Origin: Candidatus Cryptobacteroides choladohippi
GTDB taxonomy: Bacteria > Bacteroidota > Bacteroidia > Bacteroidales > UBA932
Direction of reading: 5' to 3'
DNA length: 64,000 nucleotides
NCBI GenBank assembly: GCA_018065985.1
Contig: JAGHSF010000009.1
Coordinates: 62,001 to 126,000, forward strand
The translations under genes were made by a program, and so were the position numbers. Under the pieces are notes generated by a model that ran no database searches, was not told where the DNA came from, and worked only from the letters and a program-made list of their open reading frames with translations. Shown here one piece after another: positions 1 to 9,891 of the stretch (position 1 is the first letter of the stretch; each line of letters starts with the position of its first letter).

Positions 1-1268
1 TCGCAGACTGCGAGATCCTCGGGGAGGACTTCATAGATGCCGAACTTCTCCATCTTGTCGATGTCTCCCGCAAGGCAGGCCTTGGCGAGATACAGAGGAT
101 AGATGTCCATGGGGAGAACCTTTGCGTAGTAGCCGTCGTTCATGAGGAACGCACGGGGACCGCCGTGAAGGTTGGTGTCCATGTCATACTTGCGCCAGGG
201 CATGAGCCAGCTGAAGTAGCAGTGGTCTGTGCTGAACTGCTTGTAGCGGATGGGGCGGATCCAGCCGAAGAGCTCGCGCTCGGTGCCTTCCTTGATGAGG
301 GTCACCTGGTCAGAGTACCATCCGAGGTAGCCGTCCTGGCCGATGCTGTCGCCGCAGAGGACGTCACCGCTGACGAAACGGATATCGTCGGCAAGTGATC
401 CGTAGAATCCTGAGATGCTCTTCATGGGGAAGCCGGGAAGGGCATCCACATAAGAAGCTTCGATTGCCATAGGTCCGCAGACTGCAACCTTGCGTGCGAA
501 GTCTGCAGTGCCCTTGAGCATGAGCTTTCCGATTGCAGCGAGACCGGTGAGGCTGATGGTCCATACGGTCTCATCCTTGCAGATGGGAGCGATGTTGCTG
601 ATCTGAACGCCTACATTGCCGGCAGGGTGCTTGCCCTTGAAGCAGTGCTTCTCGCAGTTCTCAAGCTTCCCGAATGCTGAAGCGATCTCTGCATTGAGGG
701 AAACATGCACGGGTGCGATTGTGGCGAGAGCATTCACACCGGCCTGGATGAAGTTGACCTCGTCAGCGTGGCAGAACTCTGCGTCGGCTGCGAGGGGAGC
801 GGTGTTGAATGCTGATGCGAAGATGGCTTTGGGGCAGCTCTCAGGGTTGGCGATGATGCCGTAGGGGCGCTGGATGAGCCAGGGCCACATGCCGCTTGAA
901 AGCAGAAGCTGCTTTACCTCAGCGGCGTCCTGAGGAACTTTCTTGCACCCGAAGTCTACTCGAGTGGACTCGTGGTCGTTCTCGATGAGAACAGCCAGGA
1001 GCTTGCGTTTGTCTCCACGGACGATTTCCTTTACCTTGCCGCTTACGGGCGAGGTGATCAGGATGTCCGTGAACTTCTTGTCCGCCATGACGGGAGAACC
1101 GCACATCACAGGGTCGCCCTCACGCACAAGAAGCCTCGGTGTGAGGCCCTTGAAATCAGAAGGTTTGATAGCTATGACGTCCGGGGATACCGTCTTGGAG
1201 ATGCGGAGGGCTGCCTCTCCCTTGATGGGAATGTCGAGACCCTTTTTAAGAACGATAGTTTGGGACAT
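1..1268 (-). CDS. nqrA: Na+-translocating NADH:quinone reductase subunit A (partial, 3' end beyond the window)
   Basis: The complement strand reads ATG at 1268 (MSQTIVLKKGLDIPIKG...) and stays open to the left edge, about 422 codons, so the C-terminus is missing. The translation carries the NqrA features KPSDFKGLTPRL near the start and GKHPAGNVG in the middle. NqrA is a membrane-peripheral subunit of the six-subunit Na+-NQR respiratory complex, which passes electrons from NADH to quinone and exports Na+; the other nqr genes usually follow nqrA and would lie to the left. The start diverges from the UvrD-type helicase gene, with only 73 bp between the two start codons. Confidence 0.93.
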   Translation of the reverse strand, partial: MSQTIVLKKGLDIPIKGEAALRISKTVSPDVIAIKPSDFKGLTPRLLVREGDPVMCGSPVMADKKFTDILITSPVSGKVKEIVRGDKRKLLAVLIENDHESTRVDFGCKKVPQDAAEVKQLLLSSGMWPWLIQRPYGIIANPESCPKAIFASAFNTAPLAADAEFCHADEVNFIQAGVNALATIAPVHVSLNAEIASAFGKLENCEKHCFKGKHPAGNVGVQISNIAPICKDETVWTISLTGLAAIGKLMLKGTADFARKVAVCGPMAIEASYVDALPGFPMKSISGFYGSLADDIRFVSGDVLCGDSIGQDGYLGWYSDQVTLIKEGTERELFGWIRPIRYKQFSTDHCYFSWLMPWRKYDMDTNLHGGPRAFLMNDGYYAKVLPMDIYPLYLAKACLAGDIDKMEKFGIYEVLPEDLAVC

Positions 1269-1300
1269 TTTTTATAACGTTACAGTAATTTCTATAAATG

Positions 1301-1339
1301 CGACGCGAAGATAGTCATTTTTTTGCTAATTTCGCGTCG
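1301..1339. promoter_or_regulatory. Inverted repeat in the nqrA/uvrD divergent promoter region
   Basis: CGACGCGAA (1301-1309) and TTCGCGTCG (1331-1339) are perfect 9-bp inverted arms separated by 21 bp. Each arm overlaps a weak -7-like element: TATCTTCG on the minus strand (1306-1313, toward nqrA) and TAATTTCG on the plus strand (1327-1334, toward the helicase), each one mismatch from TAnnTTTG. The symmetry suggests either a shared operator or simply mirror-image promoter elements. No -33 TTG at good spacing was found. Confidence 0.35.
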
Positions 1340-1341
1340 TT

Positions 1342-3771
1342 ATGGAGAATAAAGTGAGTGCCATCTTTGATGGATTGAACGACGAGCAGAAAAAGGCTGT
1401 CGCGTGTGTGGACGGACCGGTACTTATTGTTGCAGGTGCGGGATCAGGAAAGACCAGGGTTCTTACAAGCCGTATTGCGAATCTTCTGGCACAGGGGGTG
1501 CCGGCAGAACGTATTCTGGCTTTGACATTTACAAAAAAGGCTGCTTCCGAGATGAAGGAGCGTATCGCCATGATGGTGGGTGCAAGAAACGCCCGTCACC
1601 TGGTCATGGGCACCTTCCATGCCGTTTTCGTGCGCTTCCTCAGGGAGTATGCGCAGTTCCTCGGATACAGCGAGCAGTTCACCATCTACGACCAGGGCGA
1701 TTCCACCTCCGCCATCAAGGTGTGCATAAAGGAACTCCAGCTGGATGACAAAATCTACAAGCCCCGTGATGTGCTCTCCAGGATCTCCATGGCGAAGAAC
1801 AACCTCGTGACCGTGAACAGCTACAGGAACAACCAGGACCTGCAGATGGCGGACCTGCATTCCAAGAAACCCCGTCTGGTCGACCTCTATGAGCTTTATC
1901 AGAAAAAGCTGAAGGCTTCCTCGGTGATGGACTTCGACGACATCCTGCTGAACATGAACATCCTTCTCAGAGACAACAAAGAGGCTCTGGAAAGCATCTC
2001 CGGGAGGTTTTCCAGCATCATGGTGGACGAGTACCAGGATACCAACTTCGCCCAGTATCTTATACTCAAGAAGCTTTCAGGGAGGCATCGCAACATCTGC
2101 GTGGTGGGAGATGATTCACAGTCCATCTATGCCTTCCGAGGTGCCAAGATCGAGAACATCCTGAATTTCAAGAAGGACTATCCCGAGAGCAGGATTTTCC
2201 GCCTGGAGCGCAACTACCGTTCGACTTCGACCATAGTTGACGCTGCGAATTCGGTCATAGCCCACAACGAAGGACGCATCCCCAAGCAGTGCTATGCAGT
2301 TGGCGAAGCCGGAGACAAGATACATCTTTTCAAGTCCTATACTGAGCAGGAGGAGGCCATGCTGATTGTGTCCGACATCCTGGCCAAGATACGCACGGAA
2401 AGTGCAAAATACCTGGACTTTGCAATCCTCTACCGCACCAACTCGCAGTCCCGTGCACTTGAGGAGCAGCTGCGCCGCAGGAACGTTCCGTACATGATAT
2501 ATTCGGGAAATTCGTTCTTTGAAAGAGCCGAGGTGAAGGACCTTATGGCATATTTCAAGCTTTGCGTCAACGTCGCTGACGACGAGTCTTTCAAACGTGT
2601 TGTGAACCAGCCGGCCAGAGGCATAGGCGGCACGTCTTTAAGTGCCTTGAACGAATGTGCCAGAGCCCATGAATGCTCTCTCTTCAAGGCGGCTTATATG
2701 CCTGATCATGAGGTCTTTGGCCTGAAGCCTGCCGCTACTGCCAAGATCCGTGCCTTCTGCGACATGATAAACGGCCTTGCTGTCTCGGTTCACAATACCG
2801 ACGCCTTTGATATTGCACGCAGGATTGCAGATGATTCCGGCCTCTATGCCTTTTACAAGTCAGACAATTCCATTGAAGGACTTGCCCGCATGGCCAACGT
2901 TGAGGAACTCATCAATTCCGTTGCGTCATGGGAGGAGGAGCAGACAGGTGAATATGAGGACTCCGATGCCGCAAGAACCGACATTCTGAGTCTTGCGGAT
3001 TTCCTTGAGAACGTCAGCCTCCTCAGCAATATCGATGTGTCTGAGGATGAAGACAGCATGAACAAGGTTGCGTTGATGACGGTTCATTCCTCAAAGGGAC
3101 TTGAATTCCCCTACGTCTATGTGGCCGGCATGGAGGAGAATCTTTTCCCGAGCCTTAATCTGCTCAGTTCAAAGCAGGAGATCGAGGAGGAGAGGCGCCT
3201 TTTCTATGTCGCCATCACAAGGGCCAAGCGTGCCGTGGGGCTCTCATTTGCCGAGACAAGGATGCGCAACGGCAAGCACGAGAGCAACCAGCCCTCACGA
3301 TTCATACGCGAGATCGACTCCCAATATATCGACAACCCTCTGGATGATGACGGCATGGCCTTTGAACGCCCGGCCCAGTCATGGGGCGGATTCGGCAGGG
3401 GCGCGCACAGCACGTCGTTCAGCCCTCAGAACTATGGAAAGTCATCGGGAGTGACGTACGAGCGCCGCCGTCCTGCCCAGCAGGGCTTCGCCCAGAGATC
3501 GGGCGGCATGGGGACATCCCGTCCGGCAAGCACTCCGGCAGGCAGGCCAGCCTCCATGGCTCCCAAGCCGGCCGAGATAGACCCCAACTTCGTTCCGGTG
3601 CCCATGAAGGACCTCTACGAAGGTGAGCGCATAGAGCACAACCGCTTCGGTGCCGGTACCATCAAGAGCATTACCGGAGTATTCCCTGACCTCAAGGCCA
3701 CAGTGGTCTTCGACGACTACGGTGAGAAACTTCTTCTGCTGAAGTTTGCAAAGATGCGGCCACTGAAGTAA
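1342..3771 (+). CDS. UvrD/PcrA-type superfamily 1A DNA helicase
   Basis: An 809-residue ATP-dependent 3'-5' helicase of the UvrD/Rep/PcrA family, expected to act in nucleotide-excision and mismatch repair and in removing proteins from DNA. SF1 motifs are in order: Walker A AGAGSGKT (residues 31-38), motif II VDEYQDTN, motif III GDDSQSIYAFRGA, motif IV LERNYRST, motif V MTVHSSKGLEFPYVYV and motif VI RRLFYVAITRAK. A Gly/Pro/Ser/Arg-rich linker follows, then a C-terminal Tudor-like PcrA domain (about 750-809, EHNRFGAGTIKSI). The ATG at 1342 is only 7 bp from a weak -7 element, so the transcript would be nearly leaderless. It could equally be named pcrA, so no symbol is given. Confidence 0.95.
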   Translation: MENKVSAIFDGLNDEQKKAVACVDGPVLIVAGAGSGKTRVLTSRIANLLAQGVPAERILALTFTKKAASEMKERIAMMVGARNARHLVMGTFHAVFVRFLREYAQFLGYSEQFTIYDQGDSTSAIKVCIKELQLDDKIYKPRDVLSRISMAKNNLVTVNSYRNNQDLQMADLHSKKPRLVDLYELYQKKLKASSVMDFDDILLNMNILLRDNKEALESISGRFSSIMVDEYQDTNFAQYLILKKLSGRHRNICVVGDDSQSIYAFRGAKIENILNFKKDYPESRIFRLERNYRSTSTIVDAANSVIAHNEGRIPKQCYAVGEAGDKIHLFKSYTEQEEAMLIVSDILAKIRTESAKYLDFAILYRTNSQSRALEEQLRRRNVPYMIYSGNSFFERAEVKDLMAYFKLCVNVADDESFKRVVNQPARGIGGTSLSALNECARAHECSLFKAAYMPDHEVFGLKPAATAKIRAFCDMINGLAVSVHNTDAFDIARRIADDSGLYAFYKSDNSIEGLARMANVEELINSVASWEEEQTGEYEDSDAARTDILSLADFLENVSLLSNIDVSEDEDSMNKVALMTVHSSKGLEFPYVYVAGMEENLFPSLNLLSSKQEIEEERRLFYVAITRAKRAVGLSFAETRMRNGKHESNQPSRFIREIDSQYIDNPLDDDGMAFERPAQSWGGFGRGAHSTSFSPQNYGKSSGVTYERRRPAQQGFAQRSGGMGTSRPASTPAGRPASMAPKPAEIDPNFVPVPMKDLYEGERIEHNRFGAGTIKSITGVFPDLKATVVFDDYGEKLLLLKFAKMRPLK

Positions 3772-3849
3772 ATACCTTGCAGGTGGAGCAGTGCCGCCCG
3801 CGGATTCGGGTTCGAGACGAGGCTGGCTCCGGACACACGCGGTGAAACA

Positions 3850-6090
3850 CTACCTAAGCCACTTTTCAAGCCAGCTGAAGAACTCCTTGTGCCAGAGCAT
3901 TGCGTTCTGGGGCTGCAGGATCCAGTGGCATTCCTCCGGGAAGATCACGAGCCTGCTGGGAACGCCCATCATCTGAGCCGCGTTGAACGCTGCCATTCCC
4001 TGGGTGTATGGGATGCGGAAGTCCATCATGCCGTGCATGCAGAGAATGGGGGTGTGCCAGTTTGTGACCTTGCTCTCAGGGTCGTTGGCATAGTGATGCT
4101 GTGACTTTGCCACGTTTGCATAGGGAGCACCTGCCTGCTGCATGCCACCGAATGTGATGCCGTCGCCGGCAGGGCCTACCTTGCCTTCCTCGTAGGCGTA
4201 CTCCATAAGACCGCCGTTGTCCCAGTTGCCGAACCAGGCTTCCTCGGTGGTATACCACATTATCTTCTCGTCGAAGATACCTGCATGTGAGATGAAGCAG
4301 TCGAAGAGGTCGCCATGCATGCCCATCATGTTGTAGACCGAGAATCCGCCGTAGGATGCGCCCACTCCGGCAATCTTGCCGCACCAGGGCTGCTCCTTTG
4401 CCCAGCGGGCGGCGAGCATGTAGTCCTGCATGTTGAGTCCCTGATAGTCACCGCTGATCTGCTCCTTCCAAGGCTGGCCGAAGCCGCTGTCGCCGTGGCG
4501 GGCGGGGAGAAGGACGACGTATCCCTGCTGGCACATCATGCGGAAGTTCCAGCGATAGCTCCAGCTCTGGTCGAGAGATGTCTGGGGGCCGCCGTTGAAC
4601 ATCTCGACAACGGGGAAACTGCCGTTGGCATCGAAACCGTCAGGATACAGCACCCAGCTGTAGAGGGTCTCTCCTTCGGGGGTGGGAATAGTGATCTGCT
4701 CGCATTTCACACCGCTGAGCTGAGAGATGATGTCGTCGTTCTCGTGGCTCAGCTGAGTGTAGGAGCCGTTTTCGCTTACCTTGACTATCTCGGTGGGGAA
4801 GTTCATGCTCATGTAGGTTGTGTAGAGCACCGGCGATCCGTTTTCCTCGGCAAATGCGAAGGGGGTGCCGAAGCTGTACCACCACTCCTCGGGAGTGATT
4901 CTCTGAATGCTATCGCTTCCAAGGACAGCCTTGCATATGGCACCCACGGCGTTGATGGTGGAGGGGAAGTAAATTGTCTTGCTGTCCGGAGCCCAGAAGA
5001 TGTCCTGAACGTCGAAGATGAAGTCTGTGGTGAGCTCGGTGATCTCTTTTACCGTGAAGTCCATGCCCTGACCGTCAGGGTCGCTGTCGGAAAGGTCGAT
5101 GTCTGCCACCATAAGACGCTGGCGGTCAGCCTCGTATCCGTCGCGTTCCATGCTTATCCAGGCAAGCTTGGTGCCGTCCGGGCTGAACGACGGATTGGTG
5201 TCGTAGCCGCCCTCGGAGGTGACAGCCATTGTGGCGCCTGTGAGGATGTCGAATACGTATATGCTTGTGTTTGTGGAGAATGCATATTCCTTGCCGGTCT
5301 TCTTGCGGCAGCTGTAGGCGATGTGGCGTCCGTCGGGAGCCCATGCGAGTTGCTCAGCACCGCCGAAAGGTTCGGTAGGCAGCTCGAAACCGGGGTCCTC
5401 TCCTGCGAGAATGTCGCAGCAGTTGTCAGCGGTGATCAGCCCGTTTCCCATTGAAGCGTAGTAGCTGCGGGGAGTTTCGGTTACCCAGTGGTCCCAGTGG
5501 CGGTACATGAGCTTCTCGGTGATATAGGCCTGTGCTTTGTCAAGGCTGGGGTCTATGTCGGCGGGCTGGTCCACGTTGGGGTTCTTCGTCGAGCTGACAA
5601 GTATGACCTGACCTTCGTCGGGGGAGAGCCTGTAGTCGCTCACACCATTGGGAAGGTCGGTGAGCTTGATCCTTCCGCCGAGCTTCGAGTTTCTGAATGC
5701 AGCCTTGAAGAGCTGGCCTTCCTGAATGAAATATATCCACTTGCCGTCCTTGCTCCACTTTGCTGCGCTGACACTCTTTGCATAGCGGGTGAGCTGCTTT
5801 TGCCCGCTTCCGTCCGCATTGCAGATGAAAAGGTTGCGGCAGCTTCTGTTCTCTGCCAGGCTTGTGTAACTTACGCCGTAGAGTATGCGGCTGCCGTCAG
5901 GGGAGAGCTGCGGGTCGCTCAGGCGCCCCAGCTTGAGAAGCACCTCAGGTGTGAGGACTCCGTCCTGAACAGTCACGGGCTCTTTCCCTATGTAGCCGGA
6001 CTGCTTCTTTGAATTGATGTTCATACTTGAAAGCCAGCCTGCCACCAGGCCCAAAACAATGAAGATCGAGAAAAATCCTACTTTTTTCAT
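3850..6090 (-). CDS. S9 family serine peptidase (dipeptidyl-peptidase/acylaminoacyl-peptidase type)
   Basis: A 746-residue prolyl-oligopeptidase-family enzyme. It has a hydrophobic N-terminal segment (about residues 4-22: signal peptide or anchor), a beta-propeller region with TolB-like repeats (LSPDGSRILYG, WAPDGRHIAYS, FSPDGTKLAWI) and a C-terminal alpha/beta hydrolase domain. The nucleophile motif GASYGGF, an Asp in GMMDFRIP and a His in EECHWI make a complete triad. The family removes short peptides from N-termini; DPP5 of Porphyromonas is a periplasmic relative that feeds peptide catabolism. The stop of recG lies 2 bp upstream, so it is probably the last gene of the lemA-DUF2207-recG transcript. 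It converges with the helicase gene across 78 bp holding no clear terminator. Confidence 0.92.
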   Translation of the reverse strand: MKKVGFFSIFIVLGLVAGWLSSMNINSKKQSGYIGKEPVTVQDGVLTPEVLLKLGRLSDPQLSPDGSRILYGVSYTSLAENRSCRNLFICNADGSGQKQLTRYAKSVSAAKWSKDGKWIYFIQEGQLFKAAFRNSKLGGRIKLTDLPNGVSDYRLSPDEGQVILVSSTKNPNVDQPADIDPSLDKAQAYITEKLMYRHWDHWVTETPRSYYASMGNGLITADNCCDILAGEDPGFELPTEPFGGAEQLAWAPDGRHIAYSCRKKTGKEYAFSTNTSIYVFDILTGATMAVTSEGGYDTNPSFSPDGTKLAWISMERDGYEADRQRLMVADIDLSDSDPDGQGMDFTVKEITELTTDFIFDVQDIFWAPDSKTIYFPSTINAVGAICKAVLGSDSIQRITPEEWWYSFGTPFAFAEENGSPVLYTTYMSMNFPTEIVKVSENGSYTQLSHENDDIISQLSGVKCEQITIPTPEGETLYSWVLYPDGFDANGSFPVVEMFNGGPQTSLDQSWSYRWNFRMMCQQGYVVLLPARHGDSGFGQPWKEQISGDYQGLNMQDYMLAARWAKEQPWCGKIAGVGASYGGFSVYNMMGMHGDLFDCFISHAGIFDEKIMWYTTEEAWFGNWDNGGLMEYAYEEGKVGPAGDGITFGGMQQAGAPYANVAKSQHHYANDPESKVTNWHTPILCMHGMMDFRIPYTQGMAAFNAAQMMGVPSRLVIFPEECHWILQPQNAMLWHKEFFSWLEKWLR

Positions 6091-6092
6091 AT

Positions 6093-8189
6093 CTAACTTA
6101 TTTTGCTGAAATCGCGTATGGAGTATTTGTCCTTGCGCAATTCCTGAACCAATTTCACATTGACCGGATTCTGCAGACCCGGGTCGGCGTCAAGCACACG
6201 TGATGCGTAGTTGCGCGCCTCTTCAAGCAGGCGTCCGTCCCTGGCCAGGGATGCTATGTTGAGCGAGATGGGAAGACCGCTCTGCTGGGTGCCTTCAAGG
6301 TCTCCGGGGCCGCGCATGCGCATGTCCTCGTCTGCAATCTCGAATCCGTTGCTCGTTCGCACCATGAGTTCCAGCCGCTGCTGAGCCTCCTTGCTTACCT
6401 TGAGCCCCTTGACCAGGATGCAGTATGACTTGTCTGCACCTCTGCCGACGCGCCCTCGCAGCTGGTGAAGCTGGCTGAGCCCGAAGCGTTCGGCCGACTC
6501 TATCACCATAATGGAGGCGTTGGGAACATCGACTCCAACCTCTATGACAGTGGTGCTCACCAGAATGTGCGCACGCCCTGCCGCGAAGGCGTCCATGTTG
6601 AAGGCCTTGACATCCGGGGCCTGCTGGCCGTGCACGATGGCAACCTTGTAGCCGTCCTGCATGGGGAAGGCCTGCAGGATATCCTCATAACCCTTTTCAA
6701 GGTTCTGCATGTCCGTCTTCTCGCTCTCGAATATCATGGGATACACCACGAACACCTGGCGGCCTGCGGCAATCTCCTTGCGCATGAAGTTGTACATGGC
6801 CGCCCGCTTGCCCTCTCCGATGAGCATGGTCTGCACCGGCTTGCGTCCGGGGGGCATCTCGTCGAGCACGGAGACGTCTAGGTCGCCGTACAGGGTCATG
6901 GCAAGTGTGCGGGGGATGGGAGTCGCGGTCATGACCAGGATATGGGGCGCGTATCCTGCAGGACCTTTGGCCCACAGGCGGCTTCTCTGCTCGACGCCGA
7001 AGCGGTGCTGCTCATCGACGACGGCGAGCCCCAGCGCCTTGAACCGGACAGGTTCCTCGAGCAGGGCATGGGTGCCCACTATGAGGCCGATGCTGCCGTC
7101 CTCGAGCCCCTGATGTATCTCACGCCGGGCCTTGGCTGGCGTCGATCCCGTGAGCAGGGCACACTTTACGCCGGTAGGCTCCAGGTACTTCCGTATGTTG
7201 TTGTAGTGCTGCTGTGCAAGCACTTCGGTGGGGGCCATAATGCAGCTCTGGCAGCCGTTCCCTATGGCCAGCAGGCAACTCAGGACCGCCACCATGGTCT
7301 TCCCGGAACCAACGTCTCCCTGCAGCAGGCGGTTCATCTGGTGCCCGGATGATATGTCAGCCCGGATTTCCTTTATCACCCTCTGCTGCGCGCCTGTCAG
7401 GCTGTAGGTCAATGCATTGTAGCACAGGTGAAAGTCCGGCCCCACCTTGGGCATGGGGATGCCGTGCTCGCCTCGGGAGCGTATGTATTTCTGCTTCAGC
7501 AGGCTGAGCTGCAGGTAGAAGAGCTCCTCGAACTTGAGCCTTCGCGTTGCCTTCTCGAGGGCATAGCTGTCGGAAGGGAAGTGTATGTTCTTGATGGCAT
7601 ACTGCAGTGGACACAGGGCCAGATCCCTGATGACATAGTCCGGCAGAGTCTCCTGTATCTCATTGAGGCACAGGCTGAGTGCCGACTGCTGCATCTTGCA
7701 CATGAACTTTCCTGTAATACCGCTGTTCTTCAGCTTTTCTGTGCTGGGGTAGACCCCTGTAAGTGATGTCTGGGTATAGGACCCTTCCTGTGGGGCGTCG
7801 ATTTCGGGATGCACCATGTTGAGCTTGCCGTTGAAAAGCTGCGGCTTCCCGAAGAATACGAATTCGCGCCCGGGCTCAAGCTTGTCGAACACCCATTTGG
7901 TCCCTTTGAAAAAGACCATCTCCATTCTGCCGCTTGCGTCCTCGACAATTACGCTCAGATGCTTGATGTTTATGAGGTTGCGGTTGACCACGCGTGCCTG
8001 GATCTGTACGGAGGCAAGGTCCGGGGCTATGCCGGCTATCGGAGTGATGCTGCTGCGGTCGATGTATCGGAAAGGGTAGAGGTGGATGAGGTCGCTCAGA
8101 GTCTCGACACCCAGTTCACTTTTCAGGAGCGAGGCCTTTTTCGGTCCCACTCCCGTAAGAAACTGTATGCTGGACTGCAATTCGCTCAT
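6093..8189 (-). CDS. recG: ATP-dependent DNA helicase RecG
   Basis: A 698-residue branched-DNA helicase that remodels stalled forks and Holliday junctions. In order: an N-terminal helix-hairpin-helix-like start (FLTGVGPKKASLL), the OB-fold wedge domain, Walker A GDVGSGKT, the DEQH box (VVDEQHRFG), ATPIPRT, the helicase C motifs (IEVGVDVPNASIMVIE, QLRGRVGRG) and the RecG-specific tail DEDMRMRGPGDLEGTQQSG. I start at 8189 (MSELQSSIQFLTG), because the longer frame to 8225 would overlap the upstream stop and lacks conserved residues. It sits 7 bp after the DUF2207 gene and 2 bp before the S9 peptidase, an unusual operon partner set for a repair helicase. Confidence 0.96.
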   Translation of the reverse strand: MSELQSSIQFLTGVGPKKASLLKSELGVETLSDLIHLYPFRYIDRSSITPIAGIAPDLASVQIQARVVNRNLINIKHLSVIVEDASGRMEMVFFKGTKWVFDKLEPGREFVFFGKPQLFNGKLNMVHPEIDAPQEGSYTQTSLTGVYPSTEKLKNSGITGKFMCKMQQSALSLCLNEIQETLPDYVIRDLALCPLQYAIKNIHFPSDSYALEKATRRLKFEELFYLQLSLLKQKYIRSRGEHGIPMPKVGPDFHLCYNALTYSLTGAQQRVIKEIRADISSGHQMNRLLQGDVGSGKTMVAVLSCLLAIGNGCQSCIMAPTEVLAQQHYNNIRKYLEPTGVKCALLTGSTPAKARREIHQGLEDGSIGLIVGTHALLEEPVRFKALGLAVVDEQHRFGVEQRSRLWAKGPAGYAPHILVMTATPIPRTLAMTLYGDLDVSVLDEMPPGRKPVQTMLIGEGKRAAMYNFMRKEIAAGRQVFVVYPMIFESEKTDMQNLEKGYEDILQAFPMQDGYKVAIVHGQQAPDVKAFNMDAFAAGRAHILVSTTVIEVGVDVPNASIMVIESAERFGLSQLHQLRGRVGRGADKSYCILVKGLKVSKEAQQRLELMVRTSNGFEIADEDMRMRGPGDLEGTQQSGLPISLNIASLARDGRLLEEARNYASRVLDADPGLQNPVNVKLVQELRKDKYSIRDFSKIS

Positions 8190-8196
8190 GATTGAA

Positions 8197-9891
8197 TCAT
8201 CTTCCGCCTCCGCCGAATCCGCCACCGCTGAATCCGCCGCCTCCGCCTATGGACGAGCCACCGCCGAATCCGCCCCATCCGCCTGTGTTGTGCGATGTGT
8301 AGGACGGCTGGACGTACCTTGCGTTGGTGATGGCACGGGAGAGCATGTCGGTCATGTTGATGACGCTGCGCATCGTGCCGTAGTCATAGACAAATACCTG
8401 GTCGAATACCTGAGGGTTGATCTCCTTGAGTTCCCGGGCCACCTTGTCGGCGATTCCGAAGAGTGCGGCGTATACCATGTATTCCTGCCACATGTTGACT
8501 TCGATGCTGGTCTTGTCTTCCATGTTGGTGAATTCGGAAAGGAATTTCTTGAATCCATAGGTCTCGCAGGCCTTCTGCTGTCCGGCGGCAGTCCACTTCG
8601 AGCCGATCTTCCAGCTGTTGGTGCGCAGGGCCTGGACGGCGCTGGTCTTGCTGCCGTTTGCCCAGATGCGTATGCTGTTCTTATGGTTGTTCGCCCATTT
8701 CTTGAACTCGTTGTGCTGAAGGATCATGTCGCTTCCGGCTGCTTCCTTCATCATGTCATACAGAAGATGCGCGCTGGTGCTCAGGGTGCTGCGGTCCTTG
8801 CTGTCGTTGAAGCTGATCTCGATGTTGTCCTTGGCGTCCCTTCCCACATTGAGAAAGCCTTTGTATACCATTCGCAGTATTAGCGCGGAAGCGAGGGAGT
8901 TGTCCTTCTGTACCTCGCCCAGGCTCTCCAGCGTGTAGTATGATGCGTCGAGGTCTCCGTCGAACGGGATGTCTCTGCTCCATTCCACGTCCCTGGGCCA
9001 CTTGCCGAGGATGCGCTTCTTCTCGAACCTGGATACTTTCCTGGTGTTGCCCGCAGAGGCCATTCTGGCAATGAGTAACATTGGGAAGATGATGACCGTG
9101 AACAGGGAGAACAGTATCTCCAGCAGCCAGCTGAAGAATGACTGCTTCTGCCCGCCGTCGTCGGAGCCGAAGTCTGCCCCTTCAAGAGCGCTGTCCAGAA
9201 TGCTCTGGAAATTGCCGCTTCTTATGCTCGTGGGGGTGAAGATGCCCTTGTCGAAGCGCATCAGCGAGATCACCGAGTTGTAGAAGCTTATCTCTTCGCT
9301 TGCCTCGAATACGGCCTTCCCGTCAAAGTAGCCTGTGAGCCCTTTGTAATCGGCATATCCGAAACCCCACATGCGGGAATTGTCGCTTGAGAGTGCTGTG
9401 CCCTTTGCCTCCACGGTCACTTTCACATGGCCGGGAGTCTGGCTCAGACCGGGGGAAATGAACTGCATGTGCAGGTAGTCGTAGTCGTCGAGCGACTTCA
9501 CCACGTTGCTCATCGTGTATCTGGCCTCGTATCTGTGAGGTCCGTATTCACCGCAGCCCCAGCACAGCTCCACGCCGCCACTCTTTCTGACAATGCCGCA
9601 TTTCCCGGCCTTCTGTTCTCTTGAGCGGTCGACGTCCCAGCTGCCCTCGTTGTAGAGTTCCCGGCCGTCGGAGTATACCGTGAAATCCGATATCTCTATG
9701 TCTCCCAGATTGTTTTTCACGAGGTACCACTCGGTGATGCCGGCGGCAGTCACGTCCCAGCATTCGCGCACCACGGCGCTGCCGTCGGGATACAGGCATA
9801 CGTTTATGTCGATGTCCCGTATCTCTGAATTATAGGCAAAAGCAGCACAGGCGCATGCCAATGCTGCAATCGTTGACAGGATTTTCTTCAT
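8197..9891 (-). CDS. DUF2207 family membrane protein, partner of LemA
   Basis: A 564-residue protein with a signal peptide (residues 1-19, ending AAFA), an extracytoplasmic beta-rich domain typical of DUF2207 (about 20-245), a transmembrane helix (about 251-276), a large domain on the other side of the membrane, and a Gly-rich tail in which GGGGG and FGGG blocks fill about the last 28 residues. The final residues come from a run of GGN codons next to the recG start. DUF2207 proteins are commonly encoded beside LemA in many bacteria; the molecular function is not established. The ATG directly abuts the lemA stop, so translation is probably coupled. Confidence 0.85.
   Translation of the reverse strand: MKKILSTIAALACACAAFAYNSEIRDIDINVCLYPDGSAVVRECWDVTAAGITEWYLVKNNLGDIEISDFTVYSDGRELYNEGSWDVDRSREQKAGKCGIVRKSGGVELCWGCGEYGPHRYEARYTMSNVVKSLDDYDYLHMQFISPGLSQTPGHVKVTVEAKGTALSSDNSRMWGFGYADYKGLTGYFDGKAVFEASEEISFYNSVISLMRFDKGIFTPTSIRSGNFQSILDSALEGADFGSDDGGQKQSFFSWLLEILFSLFTVIIFPMLLIARMASAGNTRKVSRFEKKRILGKWPRDVEWSRDIPFDGDLDASYYTLESLGEVQKDNSLASALILRMVYKGFLNVGRDAKDNIEISFNDSKDRSTLSTSAHLLYDMMKEAAGSDMILQHNEFKKWANNHKNSIRIWANGSKTSAVQALRTNSWKIGSKWTAAGQQKACETYGFKKFLSEFTNMEDKTSIEVNMWQEYMVYAALFGIADKVARELKEINPQVFDQVFVYDYGTMRSVINMTDMLSRAITNARYVQPSYTSHNTGGWGGFGGGSSIGGGGGFSGGGFGGGGR

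Noticed and set aside
3361..3600. Low-complexity stretch near the helicase C-terminus as another inserted element
   Set aside because: A Gly/Ser/Pro/Arg-rich linker before the C-terminal domain is normal for this family, and no inverted repeats were seen.
3800..3840. tRNA-like GGGTTCGAGAC (matches GTTCRANNC) between the helicase and S9 peptidase genes
   Set aside because: The flanking bases do not form a T-stem and no anticodon or acceptor arm can be drawn.
4315..5454. 379-residue open frame antisense to the S9 peptidase
   Set aside because: Same explanation: complement of a conserved coding region, with no start signal or family features.
8204..8285. GCC/CCG-type trinucleotide runs as a possible repeat element
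   Set aside because: They encode the Gly-rich tail of the DUF2207 protein, a known feature of that family.
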